NCBI GenBank assembly: GCA_013153235.1
Contig: JAADEU010000120.1
Coordinates: forward strand, 1-25,992
DNA: 25,992 bases
Source of the DNA: Aquificota bacterium
Lineage (GTDB): Bacteria > Aquificota > Aquificia > Aquificales > Hydrogenothermaceae
Direction of reading: 5' to 3'
Shown here one piece after another: positions 8,530 through 14,429 of the stretch. The stretch's first letter is position 1, and each line of letters begins with the position of its first letter. Position numbers and translations under genes: made by a program. A model generated the notes under the pieces. It saw nothing but the letters and a program-made list of their open reading frames with translations, had not been told where the DNA came from and searched no databases.

Positions 8530-8820
8530 CTAACCTCTCCTTATAACTTCCTCCAGTTTCTTTATCTTGGATTCAACCTCTTCCAGAACCTTCTCCCTCT
8601 GTTCCTTGGTCATCTCATCACCTTTTTTGACCAGTTCTTTAATCTTATCAACCAGGTCAGACATAATTGCCTTTGCCTTTCCTGTAAGCTCAGCCTCTTT
8701 GACTGCTGACTGGAGCTCATTTAATTTCTGGAGTACCTCATCCCTTCTCTGTGTTGCAAAGTACGCTCCAACGGCTCCTGCAAGTACCCCGACTATAATG
8801 GCAAGTGTTCCTCTTTTCAT
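8530..8820 (-). CDS. Small membrane-anchored helical protein, YtxH-like
   Basis: 96-residue protein with one N-terminal hydrophobic segment (about residues 6-23, rich in Gly/Ala/Val) followed by a charged, probably coiled-coil helix to the end. This is the plan of YtxH-domain (gas-vesicle-like) proteins, whose function is poorly known. A strong AAGGAGG lies just upstream of the ATG at 8818-8820. The stop at 8530-8532 is one base from the proposed yihY-like start, and the last codons contain that gene's binding site. The C-terminal sequence VESKIKKLEEV resembles the end of the next upstream gene (VEEKIRKLEEIV), so the two are probably paralogues. Not a shadow: good binding site, start and context. 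Confidence 0.8.
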   Translation of the reverse strand: MKRGTLAIIVGVLAGAVGAYFATQRRDEVLQKLNELQSAVKEAELTGKAKAIMSDLVDKIKELVKKGDEMTKEQREKVLEEVESKIKKLEEVIRRG

Positions 8821-8830
8821 GGCTTCCTCC

Positions 8831-9112
8831 TTATACTATCTCTTCCAGTTTTCTTATTTTTTCCTCTACTTTTTTTAATATATACTCTTTTTCTTCCAGA
8901 GGAACACCTTTTGTATTGGTTATGATTTTCCTGATACTTGAGGTTGTTTCCCAGATGAGGCTTTTGATACTGTTTTTAACCTCAATGCCCTTAACCTTCC
9001 TCTCAATCTCGTTAAGTCTGTCCATTATCTTTTTTCTCTTTCTGTACAGGTATATGGACAGAATTATCCCCGATAAAAATCCTGTCAGAACCAGATAAAA
9101 GTCCCTTTTCAT
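8831..9112 (-). CDS. Small membrane-anchored helical protein, paralogue of its neighbour
   Basis: 93 residues: short basic N-terminus MKRD, a hydrophobic segment at about 5-22, a basic stop-transfer patch (YRKRKK), then a charged helix ending VEEKIRKLEEIV. Same plan, size and C-terminal motif as the YtxH-like gene downstream, but much diverged in the middle. The start ATG at 9110-9112 has a purine-rich AGAGGGGGA upstream. The gaps to its neighbours are about 10 bases on each side, so it belongs to the same operon. I do not recognise a named function; YtxH-like is a description of architecture. Confidence 0.72.
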   Translation of the reverse strand: MKRDFYLVLTGFLSGIILSIYLYRKRKKIMDRLNEIERKVKGIEVKNSIKSLIWETTSSIRKIITNTKGVPLEEKEYILKKVEEKIRKLEEIV

Positions 9113-9123
9113 CTATTCCCCCT

Positions 9124-9360
9124 CTACTTTTTTCTTCTCATAAGGGAAAATATGCTGAAGATTGAGGTTGTATACTCGATATTTTCCACAATCTTCTGGA
9201 CCTTAGGCGAAAGAACCTTGTAGTCCATGTTCAGTCTGATAAGCAGTGTTGCTACCTGCTTAAGCAGAATAGCCATTACGATGGACATAACAAACAGTCC
9301 AATTGTGATGATTACCATACAAAGGGCAATAATCCCTAAGAAAAATGTGTTCGCTTCCAT
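9124..9360 (-). CDS. Small membrane protein, DUF948/YtxG-like
   Basis: 78 residues with a long hydrophobic segment at about 6-33, then an amphipathic stretch (LSPKVQKIVENIEYTTSI) and a basic end MRRKK. A long N-terminal anchor followed by a hydrophilic helix that keeps a Pro (SPKVQ) is how short DUF948 (YtxG) proteins look, although this one is shorter than most. In Bacillus ytxG and ytxH are neighbours, and here the two genes that follow are YtxH-like, which supports the assignment. AAGGAGGGT lies just upstream of ATG 9358-9360 and overlaps the stop of the OsmC-like gene. Function unknown; the family call is tentative, the gene itself is likely real. Confidence 0.65.
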   Translation of the reverse strand: MEANTFFLGIIALCMVIITIGLFVMSIVMAILLKQVATLLIRLNMDYKVLSPKVQKIVENIEYTTSIFSIFSLMRRKK

Positions 9361-9373
9361 GGCGACACCCTCC

Positions 9374-9754
9374 TTACTCTGATATAAATTCAGTCCTGAT
9401 TTCAGGCGCTTTCAGCATCGAGTTACTCACCGTGCACCCCCTCTTACCAATCTCCATCACCCTTTGTATCTGCTTTTCATCAAGGTCTGAATCAAAAGAT
9501 ACCCTGATTGTTATCTCAGAGTATCTATTTTCCTTTTCGTGCTTTTTCCCTACAACATCAATTTTTAAATTTTTTATGTTGTAGCCTTTATGCTGGGCAT
9601 ACGCCTCAACTGTAAGGCCGAAGCAGTATCCGATGGATATGAGCATCAGGTCAACAGCCCTGAGACCTGTTGCTGTAAGGTCAAATCCTTTTCCTCCAAG
9701 TTCTCCGTGGAAATGACCCTTTTCATCCAGTGTTACTGTGGCCAGTTTTTCCAT
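9374..9754 (-). CDS. OsmC/Ohr-family protein
   Basis: 126-residue cytoplasmic protein of the OsmC family, which includes thiol-dependent peroxidases for organic hydroperoxides. Both redox-type cysteines are present: Cys44 in IGYCFGL and Cys107 in GCTVSNSML. The spacing fits the family, with the first Cys on the central helix. A clean AGGAGGT lies before ATG 9752-9754. The sequence looks closer to the YhfA-like OsmC branch than to classic Ohr, so peroxidase activity is plausible but not certain. It lies 9 bases after the SPFH gene and overlaps the binding site of the next small gene, so it is part of the same transcript. Confidence 0.9.
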   Translation of the reverse strand: MEKLATVTLDEKGHFHGELGGKGFDLTATGLRAVDLMLISIGYCFGLTVEAYAQHKGYNIKNLKIDVVGKKHEKENRYSEITIRVSFDSDLDEKQIQRVMEIGKRGCTVSNSMLKAPEIRTEFISE

Positions 9755-9763
9755 TTAGACCTC

Positions 9764-10627
9764 CTACTTTTTTATATTAGGGATATTTATTATCGGTGTC
9801 ATCTGCTGGTCATACGGAATCAGTATCACGGTGTTGTTGTCCCCCTGGGCATAGGCCTTTATATTTTCAATAAACTTCCACTGGAGGTACTCCTTTGTAA
9901 GTGAGCCTGCAATGATTTTGTTTGCATCAGCGATACCCTGGGCCTCAACCCTTTTTCTCTCCGCTTCCAGTTTTTCCTTTTCAACGATGAATTTCATCTT
10001 CTGCATCTCTTCGTAGGCCCTTCTCTTCTGCTCGATGGCCTCAACAACCCTTTTTGGAAGTCTGATATCCCTTATGAGTATCTCATCAAGTATGATGTAC
10101 CTTTTTTCAAGCTCTTTTGAAACACTTTCCATAAGTTTTTTCTGAATCAGTTCCCTTTCCTGATAGACCTGTGAACTGTCCAGTGTGGCAATAACGTCCC
10201 TTACAGCTGACCTTATAACAGGCTTTATGATTTTGTCCTCATAATCAAGGCCGTATTCCACATAAATCTCGGCAGCCTTTGTTGGCATGATTTTGTAAAG
10301 GACAGTCAGTTCGGTGTTTATGGTAAGTCCGTCTTTGGACAGGGAATTAATGGAGTTTGCTCCCCTCAGGTCGTAGGAATGGGTTCTTACAGACATTTTG
10401 ATAACCCGCTGCACGGCAGGAATGATAAAGTTCAGTCCTGGAGGCAGCTCTTCCATATCAGCCTTACCAAGGGTCAGTTTAACCCCGACGTATCCACTGG
10501 GTATAACGACAAACGGTGGTGCAATAATGAGAAAAAGAACAACGGCTATAATAACAACAGGTATCACCTTCAGTGCAGCAGGGGTATTCCCGCTTTTTTT
10601 TGGAAACTTATCCGGGTCTAATTGCAT
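9764..10627 (-). CDS. SPFH/prohibitin-family membrane protein
   Basis: 287 residues. A basic N-terminus and one transmembrane helix (about 19-42) precede a prohibitin-type SPFH domain (VPSGYVGV-like start, here IPSGYVGVKLTLG; then TINTELTVLYKI, and IRSAVRDVIATLDSSQVYQ) and a C-terminal coiled coil rich in Lys/Glu/Arg (about 200-245). Relatives form large ring assemblies in the membrane and often regulate proteases such as FtsH; no protease gene is in the window. The start ATG overlaps the carB stop by one base (TAATG), with GGGGAGAG upstream, so translation is probably coupled to carB. Closest named relatives are prohibitins and HflK/HflC/stomatin; prohibitin fits best. Confidence 0.92.
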   Translation of the reverse strand: MQLDPDKFPKKSGNTPAALKVIPVVIIAVVLFLIIAPPFVVIPSGYVGVKLTLGKADMEELPPGLNFIIPAVQRVIKMSVRTHSYDLRGANSINSLSKDGLTINTELTVLYKIMPTKAAEIYVEYGLDYEDKIIKPVIRSAVRDVIATLDSSQVYQERELIQKKLMESVSKELEKRYIILDEILIRDIRLPKRVVEAIEQKRRAYEEMQKMKFIVEKEKLEAERKRVEAQGIADANKIIAGSLTKEYLQWKFIENIKAYAQGDNNTVILIPYDQQMTPIINIPNIKK

Positions 10628-12324
10628 TAATCTCTCCCCTCTAAATTCTCCGAGTCAAATATCTCTTCAACGGTGCCGTCCTCATTAACCTTGCCAAATG
10701 GCTGTTCGTAGGATGAATAAAAGTATGGTGTGTAAGCCTTGAACTCTGCGGCACATGTATCAACAACCTTGTAGGATATCTGCATTCTTCTTTCCCTGAT
10801 TTTGTCTTCTGTTGTTTTCAGAAGCCTTGCCAGTTCCCTGTCTGAAAAGCCCCACTGTTTTGCCCTGTTCAGCTCCTCCTCTGTTATTGTTGCCAGTGTT
10901 TTCTCTGCAAGTTCCTGCTCAAAATCTATGATTTCTTTAATCTGGCTGAGGAACCACTTATCAATGTGGGAAAGCTGGTTTATCTCCTCTACAGTCCAGC
11001 CCCTTCTGAAACCTTCGGCTATATACCACAGTCTATCTGCATTTGGGGTTACGATTTTCTCTCTGACAGTTTCGTCGTCTTCCTTTTCAAGGCCTATATA
11101 AAATCCGTATCTGCCCAGCTCAAGACTTCTGAGGGCTTTCTGGAGGCTTTCCTTAAATGTCCTGCCTATTGCCATAACCTCACCGACAGACTTCATCATA
11201 GTTGTCAGTGTAGGGTCTGTCTCGGGGAATTTTGCAAAATCAAACCTCGGTATCTTCGTTACCACGTAATCAATTGTAGGCTCAAATGATGCAGGGGTTT
11301 CCTTTGTGATGTCGTTAGGCAGCTCGTCCAGTGTATATCCAACAGCCAGCTTGGCTGCAATCTTTGCAATCGGGAAACCTGTTGCCTTTGATGCAAGGGC
11401 AGATGAGCGTGAAACCCTCGGGTTCATCTCAATCACGTAGAACTGTCCTGTTTCAGGGTTCTGGGAAAACTGTACATTGGAACCACCTGTCTCAACGCCG
11501 ATTTCCCTGATTACTGCGATGGAGTAATCCCTGAGCATCTGGTACTCTTTGTCTGTAAGTGTCATTGCAGGGGCTATGGTGATACTGTCCCCTGTGTGTA
11601 CCCCCATAGGGTCAAGGTTTTCAATTGAGCATATAATAACGCAGTTGTCATTTTTGTCTCTCATAACTTCCATCTCAAACTCTTTCCAGCCAATCACAGA
11701 TTCCTCAAGGAGAACCTCATGGACAGGTGACGCGTCCAGTCCTGCCTTGACCTTTGGGTAGAACTCATCTATGTTGTAGGCTATAGAACCCCCTGTTCCA
11801 CCCAGGGTGAACGAAGGTCTAATAATGACAGGGAATCCTATCCATTTTATAACCTCCATAGCCTCTGCAACGGAGTTTACCACTGCACTTTTAGGCATCT
11901 GGAGGCCGATTTTTTCCATCGCTTCCTTAAAAAGCTCCCTGTCCTCAGCCTTTTTTATCGCCTCGTAGTTGGCACCAATCATCTTAACGTTGTATTTATC
12001 AAGGATTCCCTTCTCGTACAGGTCTATCGCCAGATTCAGGGCTGTCTGTCCCCCAAGTGTTGGGAGCAGTGCATCCGGTCTTTCCTTTTCTATGATTTTT
12101 TCTATAACAGGGGTTATTAACGGCTCTATGTAAGTTTTATCTGCAACCTCAGGGTCTGTCATAATTGTGGCCGGGTTGGAATTTACCAGAATTACCTCGT
12201 ATCCCTCTTCTTTCAGTGCCTTTGCACCCTGTGTACCTGAATAATCAAACTCTGCAGCCTGTCCGATGATAATAGGTCCTGAACCGATTAGAAGTATTCT
12301 GCTGATATCCGTTCTTTTCGGCAT
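10627..12324 (-). CDS. carB: Carbamoyl-phosphate synthase large subunit, N-terminal half
   Basis: First half of CarB, the ammonia-to-carboxyphosphate synthetase that with CarA and the second half makes carbamoyl phosphate for pyrimidines and arginine. The start MPKRTDISRILLIGSGP is the family's N-terminus. ATP-grasp motifs include IIRPSFTLGGTGG, GDSITIAPAMTL and VIEMNPRVSRSSALASKATG. The oligomerisation region runs to about residue 550, and then the protein stops near 565, whereas E. coli CarB has 1073 residues. The second (carbamate kinase) half is not here and must be encoded elsewhere, as known for Aquifex carB1/carB2. No frameshift is seen: the frame ends in TAA coupled to the next gene. 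ATG 12324 is preferred over ATG 12330 for conservation and for its 7-base distance from GGGG. Confidence 0.95.
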   Translation of the reverse strand: MPKRTDISRILLIGSGPIIIGQAAEFDYSGTQGAKALKEEGYEVILVNSNPATIMTDPEVADKTYIEPLITPVIEKIIEKERPDALLPTLGGQTALNLAIDLYEKGILDKYNVKMIGANYEAIKKAEDRELFKEAMEKIGLQMPKSAVVNSVAEAMEVIKWIGFPVIIRPSFTLGGTGGSIAYNIDEFYPKVKAGLDASPVHEVLLEESVIGWKEFEMEVMRDKNDNCVIICSIENLDPMGVHTGDSITIAPAMTLTDKEYQMLRDYSIAVIREIGVETGGSNVQFSQNPETGQFYVIEMNPRVSRSSALASKATGFPIAKIAAKLAVGYTLDELPNDITKETPASFEPTIDYVVTKIPRFDFAKFPETDPTLTTMMKSVGEVMAIGRTFKESLQKALRSLELGRYGFYIGLEKEDDETVREKIVTPNADRLWYIAEGFRRGWTVEEINQLSHIDKWFLSQIKEIIDFEQELAEKTLATITEEELNRAKQWGFSDRELARLLKTTEDKIRERRMQISYKVVDTCAAEFKAYTPYFYSSYEQPFGKVNEDGTVEEIFDSENLEGRD

Positions 12325-12330
12325 TAACAT

Positions 12331-12438
12331 ACCCCGCAGTTTGAATTTTAAATATTCTACTACATTCTGACCTGTTTTTTATTAAGCTCAACCCTGTTGT
12401 AGAAATCAACGAATAAAAAATAAAAAGGAGGGCTTATA
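12331..12438. other. Divergent intergenic region, carB / exonuclease
   Basis: About 108 bases that must hold promoters for both directions. On the minus strand a weak TTGATT...TTAATA pair (18-base spacer) lies upstream of carB. On the plus strand an A-rich stretch (12411-12426) leads into AGGAGG at 12426-12431. No hairpin attenuator or PyrR-type site is evident. Promoter assignments here are weak. Confidence 0.3.
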
Positions 12439-13224
12439 TTGGCCGGATTTTTTATCTTTGATATAGAAACGGTTGTCAATCAGGAGCTGTTTGAGAAAAC
12501 GGCAACAAAAAAACAGAAAGACAGGTACATGGACCCTGAGGATGACTACTTTCTCCCTGTTGTTTTCCACGTGCCTGTTGCAGTTTCAATACTGTTTACA
12601 AACAACTGTGATGAACCGGTAGTACTGCCCAATGGAAAACCGTATTTCTTTGAATCCACAGTAAGCAGGGAACCGGAAAAAATAGTTGAGCGATTTTTTG
12701 AGCTATTTTACAGGGCTATAAAAAGGTCATCAGAGGAAAATATCATTACAGACACAACGAGGAATAACGCACCTATTCACCACCCTGTACTTGTGTCCCA
12801 TAACGGGCTGAAGTTTGACCTTCCTGTTCTTTATATGTGGGGTATAAAAAAGTACGAGAGTCTTTCCGGCCTTGCCAGGGACGGACTGAGGGAGTTCCTG
12901 AACGATAGGGATTCTTTTGAAAACAACAGACCAAACTACACAAAAAGATTTTCAAGATTCCAGCTGGATACTGTGGAACTGTTTCCCTATTCAAGCCTAA
13001 AATCCATCTGTTACCTGTATGGGATTGAGGTGAAAACAGAAATGGAAGGTGACGGGGTTGAGGAGTTTTTCAGGGAAGGAAAGCTCCATGAGATTGGCAG
13101 GTACTGTGCAGAGGATGTTCTTTCCCTGGCAAGGGTTGTCAATATGATTCTCAGGGCAAAGGGGGAAAATCAGCTTCACCTGCCGGACAGTCACATAGAA
13201 GACTGTGAGCTGAGGGTGGTTTAG
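12439..13224 (+). CDS. Predicted DEDDy 3'-5' exonuclease related to the PolB exonuclease domain
   Basis: 261-residue soluble nuclease with the three DEDDy exonuclease motifs: ExoI FFIFDIET (Asp8, Glu10), ExoII SHNGLKFDLP (Asp127) and ExoIII YCAEDVL (Tyr222 and Asp226). It corresponds to the stand-alone 'predicted 3'-5' exonuclease related to the exonuclease domain of PolB' family. A polymerase domain is absent. The start is TTG 12439, supported by AGGAGG at 12426-12431 seven bases away and by the ExoI motif beginning only four residues in. The family is thought to act in DNA repair or proofreading; no in vivo role is established that I can name. It is followed 66 bases later by the radical SAM gene. 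Confidence 0.9.
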   Translation: MAGFFIFDIETVVNQELFEKTATKKQKDRYMDPEDDYFLPVVFHVPVAVSILFTNNCDEPVVLPNGKPYFFESTVSREPEKIVERFFELFYRAIKRSSEENIITDTTRNNAPIHHPVLVSHNGLKFDLPVLYMWGIKKYESLSGLARDGLREFLNDRDSFENNRPNYTKRFSRFQLDTVELFPYSSLKSICYLYGIEVKTEMEGDGVEEFFREGKLHEIGRYCAEDVLSLARVVNMILRAKGENQLHLPDSHIEDCELRVV

Positions 13225-13290
13225 GCGGGAGAGTAGATATTCCCCGGAAACACCATAAATTATATTGAAACACACTGTAGGGGGATGGTT

Positions 13291-14316
13291 ATGGAAGCTC
13301 TCGCCTGGATGTCAAAGAAAAGGGAAGATGGCAAAGTCCTGTGTACCGCCTGTAGCCAGAGATGTGTTCTTGAGAAGGGAGAACTGGGAAAATGTGGTAT
13401 TAGAAAGGTTGGAGAGGATGGTAACCTTTACCTTACCGTTTATGGACTTGCAGCTGCGTACAACGTTGACCCTGTGGAGAAAAAACCCCTTTTCCATTTC
13501 TTACCATCAACACCTATATTTTCAATCGGAACTGTAGGCTGTAATTTCTGCTGTAAATTCTGCCAGAACTGGGAAATATCCCAGCATCCACAGACCCACA
13601 ACGGTGAGGTCTTTGGGGTTCCACTGATGCCAGAAACAATAGTTAACATCTGCAAAAACAACAACATTCCTTCAATTGCATACACCTATAACGAGCCTGT
13701 GGTGTTTTTTGAGTATGCCTACGACACTATGAAACTTGCAAAGGAAAACGGCATAAGAAACGTTTTCGTCTCAAGCGGTTATGAAACGAAAGAGGCCCTT
13801 GATACACTTGCACCCTATCTTGATGCGATGAACATTGACCTTAAGGCTTTTAACGACGATTTTTACAGGAATATATCCTGTGCCAGACTGAAACCTGTTT
13901 TGAAGACGATTGAACATGCTAAAGAGCTGGGCATATGGATTGAGCTGACAACCCTGATTATACCGGGCTACAACGACAGTGAAAAAGAGCTCAGGGAGGC
14001 GGCAAAATGGATAGCCTCACTGGATAAAAACATACCATGGCATATATCCAGATTCTTCCCTGCATACAAGATGAAGGATGTTCCCCCTACACCTGTTGAA
14101 ACCCTGAAAAAGGCCTACGAAATAGGGAAAGAAGCAGGTCTGAATTTTGTGTATGTAGGTAATCTGGATGACGAAGACAGGGAGTCAACCTACTGTCCGA
14201 AGTGTGGATACAGGGTCATTGATAGAAGGGGACATATAGGACAGTATGTTGTGAATCACCTTAAAGACGGAAAATGTCCCCAGTGTGGTCATCCTCTCCC
14301 GGGGGTCTGGGAATAA
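13291..14316 (+). CDS. amrS: AmmeMemoRadiSam-system radical SAM protein (AmrS-like)
   Basis: 341-residue radical SAM enzyme. The [4Fe-4S]-binding CxxxCxxC is Cys84, Cys88 and Cys91 in GCNFCCKFCQNW, followed by AYTYNEPVVFFEY and NVFVSSGYE, which are typical of the AmrS/pyruvate-formate-lyase-activase-like branch. An N-terminal CTACSQRC (Cys18, 21, 25) and a C-terminal pair of CPxCG motifs (Cys302/305, Cys329/332) suggest additional metal sites. The system is named for co-occurrence with Memo and AMMECR1 proteins; neither is in this window. The reaction of the family is not established to my knowledge. ATG 13291 is preferred over ATG 13285 because the GGGGG run is 6 bases from it and directly abuts 13285. 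Confidence 0.93.
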   Translation: MEALAWMSKKREDGKVLCTACSQRCVLEKGELGKCGIRKVGEDGNLYLTVYGLAAAYNVDPVEKKPLFHFLPSTPIFSIGTVGCNFCCKFCQNWEISQHPQTHNGEVFGVPLMPETIVNICKNNNIPSIAYTYNEPVVFFEYAYDTMKLAKENGIRNVFVSSGYETKEALDTLAPYLDAMNIDLKAFNDDFYRNISCARLKPVLKTIEHAKELGIWIELTTLIIPGYNDSEKELREAAKWIASLDKNIPWHISRFFPAYKMKDVPPTPVETLKKAYEIGKEAGLNFVYVGNLDDEDRESTYCPKCGYRVIDRRGHIGQYVVNHLKDGKCPQCGHPLPGVWE

Positions 14317-14318
14317 AA

Positions 14319-14346
14319 TCAAACGGCGTTTGAGCAGCACCGTTTG
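14319..14346. promoter_or_regulatory. Overlapping inverted repeats, possible operator upstream of gltB
   Basis: Two symmetries share one left arm. TCAAACG-G-CGTTTGA at 14319-14333 is a perfect palindrome with a one-base centre. CAAACGG at 14320-14326 also pairs with CCGTTTG at 14340-14346 over a 13-base loop. The second right arm reaches into the -35-like box of the candidate gltB promoter. No T tract follows, so it is a poor intrinsic terminator, although it begins 3 bases after the amrS stop. A protein-binding site is the favoured reading, with a weak amrS terminator as the alternative. Confidence 0.45.
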
Positions 14347-14373
14347 TAATAAGTAGTGGTACAGATATATAAT
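14344..14373 (+). promoter_or_regulatory. Candidate sigma70-type promoter of gltB
   Basis: TTGTAA at 14344-14349 and a perfect TATAAT at 14368-14373 are separated by 18 bases. Transcription would begin near 14380 and give a leader of about 50 bases before ATG 14430. The -35 overlaps the right arm of the inverted repeat at 14340-14346, so a bound protein could block or modulate polymerase. Confidence 0.5.
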
Positions 14374-14429
14374 AAATACACTTAAACCTTTTTTATTGTA
14401 TTTAAATAAAAATCTAAGGAGTATTGAGA

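Noticed and set aside
8567..9098. Plus-strand open frames opposite the small YtxH-like genes
   Set aside because: The minus-strand frames have strong binding sites, operon spacing and a sensible anchor-plus-helix design. The plus-strand translations are Ser/Phe/Leu-rich reverse copies.
13225..13290. Terminator or hairpin between the exonuclease and amrS
   Set aside because: CGGGA and TCCCCG could pair only with a bulge and no T tract follows; too weak to call.
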